Counted from the stretch's first letter, positions 14,412 to 22,245 are shown. The stretch is DNA of 28,467 nt from Candidatus Thorarchaeota archaeon (GCA_011365025.1 RDOF01000034.1:1-28467); one strand, 5' to 3'. Numbers and translations: made by a program. The notes: generated from the letters alone by a model not told the origin.

Positions 14412-16499
14412 GTGATAGCCCTGCCCTTCATCGATAAAGACTTCCCAACAGAGGAAATAGACAGGCTGGCATGGAGCGAGAGCAATTCAAGGAAACCAAT
14501 TTACCATATGCACAAATGGTTTGCGAGACGTGTTGGCTGCACGTACAGAGCATTGATACTCTCAGCATTCAGACATGAGAATCCTATGGACCTTTTCTAT
14601 TCTCATTTGGGATTGAAGAACAGGGAAGGGGATGCACCAGTAATCCTCGACCCATTCATGGGGGGAGGGACCACTATCATCGAGGGACATAGACTCGGAT
14701 GCAAAACTATAGGCATTGACATCAATCCGGTGGCATGGTTCATCACAAAGAAAGAAATGCACGCCATAGATGCCAAAGAAGCAGCTGGGGAATTTCAAAG
14801 AATCAGGTCATCTGTTGCGAAGGAGATAGGCTCCAGCTATGCGACCGAATGCATGAATGGGCACACTGCGGAAATCATGTACTCCTTCTGGGTGAGAGTG
14901 TTGAATTGCAAGAGATGTGGGGAGGAGGTGTTTCTTTTTCGAACCCTTCGTATCGCACGTATATGCAAAGAGAGAGACCTCTACTACTGCCCGCATTGCA
15001 GGAAGTTCGTAGAAGCCAATTCAGAAAACGCCTGGTGTGACTGCGGTTTTGACCTTTCATCACACTTCGCCTCGAACAAGAGGTATGAATGTCAGAGTTG
15101 CGGATATGATGGGGATGTAACCGAAGCATGGCTCGATGGTGGGAACGCTCCGACTGAATGGAATTTTGGAATTGAATACTACTGCTCAACGTGCGGGCGC
15201 GGATACAAAATTCCTGATGAGAAAGACTATCGCATCCTTGAGGATTCCAAAGCAAAATTGGCGACTTTAAGAGAAAGCGCAATTGGCCATATCATCCCTA
15301 AACAAGAAGTGCCTTGGGATAGAATGACCACCATGCGACCCAGATGTAAGGTCTACAAACGATTTTTGGATTTCTTCAACAGCAGACAACTTTTTGCACT
15401 ATCTCTAATTCTGCAAGAGATACTTGCTATCAAAGATAGAGGATTGAAGGAATTATTTCTCCTCATCTTCTCGGATGCATTGAATGCCAACAATATGTTC
15501 TGCATCTACAACGCAACCGCCCGAAAGATTGAGCCACTCTTTGGGGGACACTACTTCTCACCCCCAATGATGCCAGTTGAGAACAACGTATTGGGAGCAA
15601 AACTTGGAAGAGGTTCATTCTCAAAGTACTTCGGGAAGGCTGTAAGAGCGCTTCATTATCAAAAGCAACCCTATGAAATCAAGTTTCAATCAGTCAACGA
15701 GAAAGTTGGTAGGGTCCGCGTTGATATTCATGGTGACTTCATCAACGGAAAAGAAGCTGACTATTTCGTTGATTTGATGGGAACCGCTGACACTCTCCTC
15801 AGGTGCGCATCTTCTGAGAATCTGGAATTTCTTCCGGACAGGTCAATTGACGCGGTTATCACGGATCCGCCATACTATGACAACATAATGTACTCTGAAT
15901 TGTCAAACCTATTCTATTGTTGGCTGCGAATAGGACTGGAGGAAACATATCCGGATGAGTTTGGTCAGCTCCTTAGTGGAAGAGAGCATGAGATTCTGGT
16001 GCAGTCAAGCACTGGAAAGGACCACGATTTCTATGTCACGTCGATGACTAGAGTATTTTGCGAGCTGCACCGCGTTCTGAAGGATGAGGGATACATGATA
16101 TTTGTTTTCCAGCATAAGCGAATAGAGGCGTGGATTGCGTTACTTCAGATCCTTGTGGATTCCAGCTTCTGCATAACCTCTGTCTACCCAAGCCATGGCG
16201 AAACACCCAGCGGAGTTCGTGCCCATGGCGCTAACTACAATGCGATTCTTGTTTGCAGAAAGACACCGAAGAGAATGAGGATTGAAAGTCCTGCATCAAT
16301 CGAGGACCAGATTTCTAAGGCGATTTTCAATGCATCACGAGTACATCCAGAACTGGCGAAGAAAGATGCATTGATTGTTGCTCTCGGGAAAGCATTGCAG
16401 ATCTATAGCCAGAATTGCACTCAAGAAAGCCGCCCCGATTTTGACCTACAGATGCTTGGAACGATCGTTGAAGAAGCAGTTGAAAGGCACTGGACCTGA
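14412..16499 (+). CDS. Zinc-ribbon DNA methylase (DUF1156 / COG1743 type)
   Basis: This large 695-residue SAM-dependent DNA methyltransferase is predicted to act on adenine. The N-terminus matches the DUF1156 style (RKPIYHMHKWFARR). SAM-binding motif I is DPFMGGGTT (from residue 80), followed by GIDINPVAW. The catalytic DPPYYDN lies at ~485-491. Between them is a cysteine-rich insertion (~165-275) with several paired cysteines (CKRCGE, CPHC, CDCG, CQSCG, CSTCG), consistent with two or three zinc ribbons. The start is GTG 14412, as the ATG two bases earlier runs straight into a stop. No DUF499-like ATPase or helicase that often accompanies this family is present. It converges on the Mod gene with a 13-base gap. 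Catalytic class is secure; target sequence and role are unknown. Confidence 0.9.
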   Translation: MIALPFIDKDFPTEEIDRLAWSESNSRKPIYHMHKWFARRVGCTYRALILSAFRHENPMDLFYSHLGLKNREGDAPVILDPFMGGGTTIIEGHRLGCKTIGIDINPVAWFITKKEMHAIDAKEAAGEFQRIRSSVAKEIGSSYATECMNGHTAEIMYSFWVRVLNCKRCGEEVFLFRTLRIARICKERDLYYCPHCRKFVEANSENAWCDCGFDLSSHFASNKRYECQSCGYDGDVTEAWLDGGNAPTEWNFGIEYYCSTCGRGYKIPDEKDYRILEDSKAKLATLRESAIGHIIPKQEVPWDRMTTMRPRCKVYKRFLDFFNSRQLFALSLILQEILAIKDRGLKELFLLIFSDALNANNMFCIYNATARKIEPLFGGHYFSPPMMPVENNVLGAKLGRGSFSKYFGKAVRALHYQKQPYEIKFQSVNEKVGRVRVDIHGDFINGKEADYFVDLMGTADTLLRCASSENLEFLPDRSIDAVITDPPYYDNIMYSELSNLFYCWLRIGLEETYPDEFGQLLSGREHEILVQSSTGKDHDFYVTSMTRVFCELHRVLKDEGYMIFVFQHKRIEAWIALLQILVDSSFCITSVYPSHGETPSGVRAHGANYNAILVCRKTPKRMRIESPASIEDQISKAIFNASRVHPELAKKDALIVALGKALQIYSQNCTQESRPDFDLQMLGTIVEEAVERHWT

Positions 16500-16512
16500 C
16501 CAAGAAAAGAAC

Positions 16513-17970
16513 TCAACCATCGTGATTCCATGGGTAGGTTTCCCTCATGAACCTAAAGCCCAAGTCCAGTGAGTGGGAGGTGTCATGTGGGTTCTTGGTC
16601 AGCTTGGACCGAATCGACTTGGAAACACGTCGGATGCGCTCAGCTCCTATCTCTGATACTAGTCTGAAATCCATTCCATACGCTCTCGATGTGCGGGGAA
16701 CTGGTTCGGGGGTCTGAATCATAATGAATCTTCGGTTTCCCAAGTCCTCGTAGTTTAGCTCCAATATGGCATGAGCAGTGCTGCAGGAACCAGCAAAGAA
16801 ATCCAAAATGATATCACCGGATTTGGAGGTCGTTCCTATTTGCAGCATGCGTTTGATAAGTCGAACAGGCTTAGGTGTATCAAAAACGCCAATATCACCA
16901 AAGAGGTCTCGAAGTGCTCGTCTTGCCTCTTGATTGTCGCCTACTTCACTACGTGGCCAGAGGGTCTTGGGTGTCATCCCCTTCTTCACTTCTGACAGAA
17001 ACCGTTTCAGTCTTGGCACGCAGTCGCCATTTCTTCCAAACCAGATTCGTCCTTCTTCTACCAGTTGGTTGAAACGGCTTCTTGGCATTCCCCAGCACCG
17101 ACCTCGGGGGGGCACAACAAGACGCCCAGAGGGAGTGATGATTTCATAATCATATTCAGGATTGTAGGTCTTAACCGTAAGATCGCTTGAGGTCCAGGGG
17201 CCCCTCGAGTCGTTATCCAAATTTTTGTATCTGGCGTTGGCCTCTTTGGTGCGTGGAAGGATTTCAGGGCGCCAGAGTCGCTTATTCTTCGCATATATCA
17301 GAACATAGTCATGGTTATCGGAGAGCCAACGCGCATCGTTCTGAGGGGAAGCCTTCTTCTCCCAGATAGCAGTAGCCACAAAGTTCGACTCCCCAAATAC
17401 CTCATTCATTAACATTCTCAGGTTGTGTACTTCATTGTCATCGATTGAAATGAAAATGACACCATCCTCTGCTAGCAGGTGCCGTGCTAGAATGAGCCTA
17501 GGGAACATCATCGACAGCCAGTCAGAGTGAAGTCTCCCAGAAGCGGCTTGTTCATCAGAGTGGCCGGCATCCTGACAGTCCCCACCACCAGCTCTTTCAA
17601 GATAGGAGCTGGTTTCGATCGAGAAGTCATCATTGTAAATGAAGGATCGCCCCGTATTATAGGGAGGGTCGATGTAGATCATTCTAACCTTTTCAGAATA
17701 AGTACCAAGGAGCAGTTTCATGGCAGGCAGACTGTCACCTTCGATGAACAGATTCTCCGTCGTTTCCGGATACATCGACTTCTCAGGGATGAACTCTAGT
17801 CTACAGGGGGGAGATTCAGTGGCCTCAAGACGAGCAGCTGCTTTGCCAACCCAGAGCAATTCAAACCGTTCATACTCGTCATCTGCCTGAGCCTCTGATG
17901 GAGCAAAGTCATATGGATTGGGCTGAGCTAATGGCGTCACCTCCCTACGTCTAACAAAGATGCCTACCAA
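16513..17970 (-). CDS. Type III Mod-like adenine DNA methyltransferase
   Basis: This is an N6-adenine beta-class methyltransferase of the type III Mod family: FELLWVGKAAARLEA and ENLFIEGDS precede catalytic DPPYNTG (101-107), and the SAM motif DFFAGSCST is at 390-398. A central ~200-residue part is the expected target-recognition region. At 485 residues it is shorter than classical Mod proteins (about 600 or more), and no Res helicase-nuclease partner is present, so it looks like an orphan. The start is uncertain. TTG 17970 has no ribosome site, whereas a strong GGAGGTGA (17938-17945) lies inside the frame with only an overlapping GTG (17940). It follows the two-winged-helix regulator by 30 bases on the same strand and may be co-transcribed. 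Family is secure. Confidence 0.88.
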   Translation of the reverse strand: MVGIFVRRREVTPLAQPNPYDFAPSEAQADDEYERFELLWVGKAAARLEATESPPCRLEFIPEKSMYPETTENLFIEGDSLPAMKLLLGTYSEKVRMIYIDPPYNTGRSFIYNDDFSIETSSYLERAGGGDCQDAGHSDEQAASGRLHSDWLSMMFPRLILARHLLAEDGVIFISIDDNEVHNLRMLMNEVFGESNFVATAIWEKKASPQNDARWLSDNHDYVLIYAKNKRLWRPEILPRTKEANARYKNLDNDSRGPWTSSDLTVKTYNPEYDYEIITPSGRLVVPPRGRCWGMPRSRFNQLVEEGRIWFGRNGDCVPRLKRFLSEVKKGMTPKTLWPRSEVGDNQEARRALRDLFGDIGVFDTPKPVRLIKRMLQIGTTSKSGDIILDFFAGSCSTAHAILELNYEDLGNRRFIMIQTPEPVPRTSRAYGMDFRLVSEIGAERIRRVSKSIRSKLTKNPHDTSHSLDLGFRFMRETYPWNHDG

Positions 17971-18000
17971 ATCGGTTGGCGTAGTACTATTTCAGTATTT

Positions 18001-19098
18001 TCAGAGAGAAGAGCCAATTCTCCTTACAACATTAACTGAGGCTTCCAGATCAATATCCCACGTGCAGGTTTCTATGTTGAATTGGTCGAACGGGTGTGTC
18101 GAAGTAGCTCTTCGAGCATGGTGGAGCGTCTGAACCGAATAGGATGCGAAATGAGCGCGCATAATATCAAGCCCTTTTAGAAATTCTCTCAATTCACTGG
18201 AAGAGAGTCCAATGCGTATGCAATATCGGCTCCTCGACTCCATTATGATGAAGAAAGGATGAGGTAGTTGATAGAAGCTAGCAAGTAAACCGCTGCTATC
18301 GTCATCCAGTTCGAAAGTCAAACTCAGGTAAGTGGTTTCGTTGTGTGAGTCGAATTCAACACGATACCCCTTGATAATCCCAGTCCTGTCGAGACGCGCC
18401 AACCGTTTGTTCACCAATGGCTCCGAGAGACCCAATAGTTTTCCCAGTTCCTTTTGGGTGATTTCTCCATTGTGCATCACATGCTTAATCAACAAGACAT
18501 CCTTTTGGTCAAAATCAACAAGACGGGGGTTGTAGTCAAGTTTCGGCCTATAGGACTTCTTGCTTTTCAAGTTCTTCGCTACGCCTTCGCGCCACGCTTC
18601 CCAGTCATGACGCCACTTAAGATTCTCATCAAGCCGTCCATAGTCCCCGTTCTTGTACTCGTAATCGACAATGTCAAGAATTGAATAGTCGGAAACCAGT
18701 CCTTCATTATGGATTGCCTTCATCAGATTCTCTGAAAACGCTGCTGAGGCAAGCGGATAGTAGATGTGAGCGACATAGCCGTCAAAGGTCCCATAGGAAT
18801 CACTAAACCAGTAAACCGCAGGTGCCTTATCCAAGACCTCTTCCAACAGGCGGACTCCCTTACGAGTTGCCTTCATCGTGGCAATGGCCTCTCCAGCTCC
18901 CAACTTCCTTTCGTGCGTGACTGGATAGGGAGGATACAAGAATTCAGACTTACGCATGCGGGAGATTCTATACCTGACAGTTCTTGCGGGGATATCTAGG
19001 TCTTCGCTCAATTGCTCTGCCGAAGCCTTACCGCCTCTTTTGCTAAGGGCAGTAACAATGGCGAGATCTTTTTCGTCAAGAAGAGGTTTCGCTGTCAG
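18001..19098 (-). CDS. Lrp/AsnC-like regulator with two winged helices, start irregular
   Basis: The protein has an N-terminal helix-turn-helix (LLDEKDLAIVTALSKRG, then AEQLSEDLDIPARTVRYRI), a middle alpha/beta region, a second Lrp-like helix-turn-helix (about 197-244: DVLLIKHV, TQKELGKLLGLSEPLVNKRLARL), and a C-terminal alpha/beta part that may bind ligand. The first canonical start, TTG 19011, would cut the first helix-turn-helix in half. The frame stays open upstream to a TAG at 19156-19158 without ATG, GTG or TTG. CTG 19098 with AAAGGA upstream is my best in-frame guess. Alternatively GTG 19127, with AAAAGG at good spacing, begins a frame that would need a one-base shift. A strong TATA box lies at 19188-19196. 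It probably autoregulates and co-expresses the Mod gene 30 bases downstream. Confidence 0.75.
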   Translation of the reverse strand: MTAKPLLDEKDLAIVTALSKRGGKASAEQLSEDLDIPARTVRYRISRMRKSEFLYPPYPVTHERKLGAGEAIATMKATRKGVRLLEEVLDKAPAVYWFSDSYGTFDGYVAHIYYPLASAAFSENLMKAIHNEGLVSDYSILDIVDYEYKNGDYGRLDENLKWRHDWEAWREGVAKNLKSKKSYRPKLDYNPRLVDFDQKDVLLIKHVMHNGEITQKELGKLLGLSEPLVNKRLARLDRTGIIKGYRVEFDSHNETTYLSLTFELDDDSSGLLASFYQLPHPFFIIMESRSRYCIRIGLSSSELREFLKGLDIMRAHFASYSVQTLHHARRATSTHPFDQFNIETCTWDIDLEASVNVVRRIGSSL

Positions 19099-19187
19099 AG
19101 TACCACTTTCCTTTGCAAATCGTTCACATTCACGTTTCCTTTTAACCGTGTTTTTCTAAGTACAATCAATTACTTTATTGGCAAGGC

Positions 19188-19196
19188 TTATATAAA
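19188..19196. promoter_or_regulatory. TATA box between the two winged-helix genes
   Basis: TTATATAAA is a near-consensus archaeal TATA box and is almost symmetrical, so it could serve either strand. On the minus strand it would start transcription near 19167, ~40-70 bases before the plausible regulator starts. On the plus strand it would leave a ~70-base leader for the small winged-helix gene at 19289. Confidence 0.65.
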
Positions 19197-19198
19197 TG

Positions 19199-19211
19199 AT
19201 TTTGCCAAAAT
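19199..19211. promoter_or_regulatory. Perfect 13-base inverted repeat, candidate operator
   Basis: ATTTTG-C-CAAAAT abuts the TATA box of the two-winged-helix regulator. Related half-sites occur close by (ATTGGCAAGG near 19177-19186 and TTGCCGAAAA near 19253-19262). The AT-rich TTTGCCAAA core resembles Lrp-type sites, so autoregulation by the adjacent Lrp-like protein is plausible. The regulator identity is inferred. Confidence 0.5.
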
Positions 19212-19288
19212 AGTGACTAGTGATTGGTTATCGGATACGGATTGGCGGGCTGGTTGCCGAAAAATAATCACATGGAAGGTAAGAAGAA

Positions 19289-19573
19289 ATGGCTGTTCGA
19301 TCTGAAGTTACAAGAAGCGCTCTGGTGGTTCTGGAAAAGATTGCGAAGGACGGACCCCTCTACCCCAAGGAAATCTCGGACCAAGTAGGATTGGCTCCAA
19401 GAACAGTCACCCTGGCATTGCGGAATCTCTTGAAAATGGACCTCTGTAAGAAAGTCCCCAATTTTTCGGATATGAGAAAGCCGCTGTATCATGCTGACAT
19501 CCAAGCTGTCAAGAAGCTTCAGAGGGAATTTGAGATTTGGAGAAGCATGTCGAACTTGCATGTAAGAGCCTAG
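19289..19573 (+). CDS. Small winged-helix DNA-binding protein (MarR/ArsR-like)
   Basis: This 94-residue protein is essentially one winged helix: VTRSALVVLEKIAKDG, then YPKEISDQVGLAPRTVTLALRNLLKMDL as helix-turn-helix, then a basic wing (DMRKPLYHA) and a C-terminal helix. It has no separate sensor domain, so it probably acts as a dimer and may sense a partner or redox state; a single Cys is present in MDLCKKV. ATG 19289 has GGAAGGTAAG at 19276-19285. It diverges from the two-winged-helix regulator across 130-190 bases that contain a TATA box and inverted repeat. It converges on the thioredoxin-fold gene with only two bases between stops. A transcription-factor role is likely; targets are unknown. 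Confidence 0.82.
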   Translation: MAVRSEVTRSALVVLEKIAKDGPLYPKEISDQVGLAPRTVTLALRNLLKMDLCKKVPNFSDMRKPLYHADIQAVKKLQREFEIWRSMSNLHVRA

Positions 19574-19575
19574 AA

Positions 19576-19926
19576 TTATAGTGTATTATCCAAGAAGCAC
19601 TCTCTAATAGCTGCATGAAGAATCGCACCGCGTGCATTATCTGGATCCGGCATGCCCACCAAAATCTCGCGACAAATGCGAATTGTAGGTAGGCCCATTG
19701 GCCCTGGGAAGCCTGGGCTAAAATCATCGCAGTATTCATCGGCATCCAAGGCATAAACCGAGTTGGACGGCAAGCCAAATTCGCAAACAATGGCGTTCAA
19801 AGTTTCTAATGCTGCGTCGCAGAAGATGCAGTTATCCCCTTTGTATAGCACTATGCAGCCAGCTCTTCCGCATTGTGCCTTTGGACGGGGCGCTGTCGTG
19901 GTCTTCATTTGGCTTCTAACGGTCAT
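19576..19926 (-). CDS. Cysteine-rich thioredoxin/glutaredoxin-fold protein
   Basis: This 116-residue protein has a thioredoxin-type active site CIFC (Cys33 and Cys36) after strand CIVLYKGD, the cis-proline loop in GLPTIRIC, and a following ILVGMPD. It is probably a cytoplasmic disulfide or persulfide exchanger. It carries eight cysteines (19, 24, 33, 36, 48, 66, 85 and 110), far more than a normal glutaredoxin, so metal binding or extra redox couples are possible. There is no signal peptide. ATG 19926 has GAGGT about 12 bases upstream; ATG 19908 is an alternative. A palindrome and TATA box lie upstream. It neighbours a small winged-helix regulator and methyltransferases, with no obvious shared pathway. 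Fold is fairly sure; substrate is unknown. Confidence 0.75.
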   Translation of the reverse strand: MTVRSQMKTTTAPRPKAQCGRAGCIVLYKGDNCIFCDAALETLNAIVCEFGLPSNSVYALDADEYCDDFSPGFPGPMGLPTIRICREILVGMPDPDNARGAILHAAIRECFLDNTL

Positions 19927-19942
19927 CGTTTATCATATACCT

Positions 19943-19956
19943 CAGGTGTCCACCTG
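19943..19956. promoter_or_regulatory. CAGGTG-N2-CACCTG palindrome, candidate operator
   Basis: A perfect six-base inverted repeat with a two-base centre sits between the TATA-like element (~19959-19966) and the ATG of the thioredoxin-fold gene. In archaea a site between TATA box and transcript start usually acts as a repressor operator. The adjacent winged-helix protein is a candidate binder. Confidence 0.5.
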
Positions 19957-19958
19957 CA

Positions 19959-19966
19959 TATTATAG
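19959..19966 (-). promoter_or_regulatory. TATA box of the thioredoxin-fold gene
   Basis: CTATAATA on the minus strand lies ~35 bases before the ATG. It would start transcription near 19937, just after the palindrome. Confidence 0.5.
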
Positions 19967-20132
19967 CTCGTCTGATAATATGGCATTTCAAAACTCGCAA
20001 ATTCGAAAGCTAGAAGCCATTTCGCGCAAGCTCCATAGGAGGACAGCTCCTTCAGGAGAAAGTCTCTCTATCACGAGAGGCAATTCAGTTTAGAGTGCCG
20101 AGTTTGAACTTAACAAACGGTCAATTGCATGC
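19967..20132. other. Intergenic region with short hairpins, no convincing gene
   Basis: This stretch between two minus-strand genes holds small inverted repeats, including CTCTC-N6-GAGAG near 20064-20079. A 37-codon plus-strand frame (19980-20093) has no ribosome site. Nothing resembling a tRNA or a strong poly-T terminator is seen; the hairpins could end the methyltransferase transcript. Confidence 0.4.
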
Positions 20133-20133
20133 C

Positions 20134-21252
20134 TTAGGATTTCCTAAGAACTAGGAATTGATGCTTATGCGTTGCCCCTAGATCTCGGATACCATGATTC
20201 TCCAACCTTGAAGTGTCTTCGTAAACTGTGGCAATGTGGTCGAAACCTGCCTTCCGGGCAAAGGGAGTTATGTTAGTAGCCATATCTACCGCGCCAACGA
20301 CGCCAAGGTGTAATACGGCGGCAGACTGTGGTTTCAGAACGCGATTGAACTCGCGAAAAATTTCACTATAGACTCCCAAGTCCTTTTGGTGCTCCAAGAA
20401 GTTCTCCCTTACCATCTGCTGATGATTGTATGACCACCCGCAGAACCATAGTCGAATTCTATTCATTCTCAGGAAGTCGCGGGAGCTATGGAAAGGTGGT
20501 GACGTCAGAATCACATCAATCGATTCATCCTTCACACCCAGCTTTGCAGCATTATCTTGAAATGCAAAGCCAGGTTTGAATCCATTGCGGGGCACGAAGG
20601 ATAGCATCCTTTGTGTTTTGTCCGCCAAGGAGGCCAACACAGATTTGTAAACAAACTCACCTTTGGGAGACCAGGGCATGATGTTATGCGACCGTCTACT
20701 GAGGGCATAAGGTCGATTCCCGTGCAAAATGTGTAACATGCAAGTAAGGAGAAAGGAGGCCTCAGGATTGCGGCTGTTTAGATTTTGGAAGAACCTTCGA
20801 GCTGCAAGTATCTCACTCAGCGTACGAGGATGATAGTACTGAATGATTTCTGGCTCTACGGGAGTGCAGTCAGATTCATGCTCTGAATCCAAAATGAACT
20901 GCTCTAGTTTGAGAAGGAGTTCCTCAATCCGATTCGATGAAATTTGCTCGACCTTTGCTCGTGTCGCATGAAAAGCTAGAGGTGAGAGATCTGACCCCCA
21001 CCCGTTTCTTTGTTGAAGGCCCGCTTCAAAGGGGATGGTACCGACTCCTGAGAATGGATCAAGGACCACATCGTCTTGGCAGGAGAACAGCTTAACAAGA
21101 AAGTGAGCAATCGCAGGCTTCAGCTTACTCGGGTAGGAAATCAAGGAATGCCATGGATGGCCCCAGTTTCTAGATGCAAAGGGACGTGTCTTGTAGGTCA
21201 GTTTTCCAAGTTCACAGGCTCGCTTCTGGAGCGTGTTCTTCGAAAACTCCAC
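20134..21252 (-). CDS. DNA methyltransferase with TSPPF motif (second of an overlapping pair)
   Basis: This 372-residue SAM-dependent methyltransferase has motif I DPFSGVGT (65-72), then GSDLSPLAFHATRAK, and the catalytic motif TSPPF (250-254). SPPF/SPPY is typical of cytosine-N4 enzymes, though N6-adenine activity cannot be excluded. A ~175-residue segment between the motifs probably contacts DNA. The start is GTG 21252, supported by AGGAGG ten bases upstream. This GTG overlaps the TAG of the preceding methyltransferase by one base, so the two are translationally coupled. A 7-base inverted repeat (CTTAGGA-TT-TCCTAAG, 20133-20148) covers the stop codon. No endonuclease gene adjoins it. Catalytic class is secure; the target is unknown. 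Confidence 0.88.
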   Translation of the reverse strand: MEFSKNTLQKRACELGKLTYKTRPFASRNWGHPWHSLISYPSKLKPAIAHFLVKLFSCQDDVVLDPFSGVGTIPFEAGLQQRNGWGSDLSPLAFHATRAKVEQISSNRIEELLLKLEQFILDSEHESDCTPVEPEIIQYYHPRTLSEILAARRFFQNLNSRNPEASFLLTCMLHILHGNRPYALSRRSHNIMPWSPKGEFVYKSVLASLADKTQRMLSFVPRNGFKPGFAFQDNAAKLGVKDESIDVILTSPPFHSSRDFLRMNRIRLWFCGWSYNHQQMVRENFLEHQKDLGVYSEIFREFNRVLKPQSAAVLHLGVVGAVDMATNITPFARKAGFDHIATVYEDTSRLENHGIRDLGATHKHQFLVLRKS

Positions 21253-22085
21253 TAGATGGAATCCTCCTGTTCTCTCCTGAAGACTAGAAGGTATTCATGA
21301 ATGATACTAGGTACAAAGTCGTAGGGATAGCCATAGGGGTAGAGCTTCTTTGCGTTCTTGACGTAAATGATTAGACCCTTAGATGTAAATCCCATATGCT
21401 CCATTTGCCTTACAACATCCGAATGAAAGTGATAGAACTCGTTCCCATGCCGGAAATCTGAAACGACCACGACCATATATTTCCGATTGGCAAGAATCCG
21501 ATAGCACTCGGCAAAGACGGTTCCCAATTGATCCAGGAATCTCTCATAGTCTTCGATGTTTCCCAGATCCCGTTCATCATCACTGTATTTTGTATCAAGA
21601 CCCTTACTGATTCGCTCTTCTTTCACTCTATAATCGGCGGGCTTTGCCAGAATTCCCCAATAAGGGGGGCTAGTGACAATGAAATCGACCGATTCGGATT
21701 TCATCTTTGGAAGGACTTCTCGGCAGTCACCACAGATTAATTCCTGTTCGAAACCCTCGTTAGCCTCGTTTGCCAACCGCTTCTTTGCAAGTGCGGCCCA
21801 TTTCTTCCCCAACTCGATGCCGATTCCACGTCGCCCATTCAGAGCACACGCCTTCAGAGTGGATCCCACACCACAGAATGGGTCAAGAACAACATCACCT
21901 TTCTTGGTGAAGAACTTCAATAGTCGTTCCACCATGAGAAACGCAAAGGGCGCAGGGTGTTGTTTCTCATAATGCGCGTGAGGGTGTTCCTTTCCGAGTC
22001 CACGTTGATACCAGACGCTTGCTGTAGATTTCACCCACTCTTTGCCATCCAAGTCATTGATCTTGTTTCTTGGGTCGACCTTCAT
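21252..22085 (-). CDS. DNA methyltransferase with TSPPYWG motif (first of an overlapping pair)
   Basis: This is a 277-residue methyltransferase with motif I DPFCGVGS (68-75), GIGIELGKKW, and catalytic TSPPYWG (138-144), typical of cytosine-N4 or adenine-N6 enzymes. The N-terminus has the recognisable KINDLDGKEWVKSTASVW and KQHPAPFAF stretch seen in many small orphan-type methylases. I prefer ATG 22085, since the TATA box at 22109-22114 would place the transcript start there, giving a leaderless message; TTG 22094 is an alternative. Its stop overlaps the start of the second methyltransferase. Two distinct small methylases in one coupled unit is the arrangement expected where each strand of an asymmetric site needs its own enzyme, but no nuclease is visible. 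Class is secure; site is unknown. Confidence 0.88.
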   Translation of the reverse strand: MKVDPRNKINDLDGKEWVKSTASVWYQRGLGKEHPHAHYEKQHPAPFAFLMVERLLKFFTKKGDVVLDPFCGVGSTLKACALNGRRGIGIELGKKWAALAKKRLANEANEGFEQELICGDCREVLPKMKSESVDFIVTSPPYWGILAKPADYRVKEERISKGLDTKYSDDERDLGNIEDYERFLDQLGTVFAECYRILANRKYMVVVVSDFRHGNEFYHFHSDVVRQMEHMGFTSKGLIIYVKNAKKLYPYGYPYDFVPSIIHEYLLVFRREQEDSI

Positions 22086-22108
22086 CGTCCTCAAATAATG
22101 CCCCTTGC

Positions 22109-22114
22109 TTATAA
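22109..22114. promoter_or_regulatory. Symmetrical TATA box between the methyltransferase pair and the Ntn-hydrolase
   Basis: TTATAA reads the same on both strands. Leftward it points to a start near 22085, matching the methyltransferase ATG. Rightward it points to ~22137, leaving a ~110-base leader before the hydrolase. Confidence 0.5.
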
Positions 22115-22245
22115 CACTTAATTATCCGATTTTGTGGAGACATAAGCTAGGTGAAGGGCAGCTCCTAGATGCGACAAAACGTTGCTTGGATAACTATCTC
22201 CATATATGCCCAGTGAGGAGAACAAAGCTCTGGAGATTGCTGAGG

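Noticed and set aside
16513..17970. Complete type III restriction-modification system
   Set aside because: Only the Mod-like gene is present. Neither flank encodes a Res helicase-nuclease.
19980..20093. 37-codon plus-strand frame starting MAFQNSQIRK
   Set aside because: No ribosome site, no suitably placed TATA box and no recognisable fold; it overlaps the promoter side of a minus-strand gene.
20133..20148. CTTAGGA-TT-TCCTAAG as a strong terminator of the methyltransferase operon
   Set aside because: The stem overlaps the stop codon and has only a two-base loop and no following T-run on the minus strand; listed only as a repeat in the gene entry.
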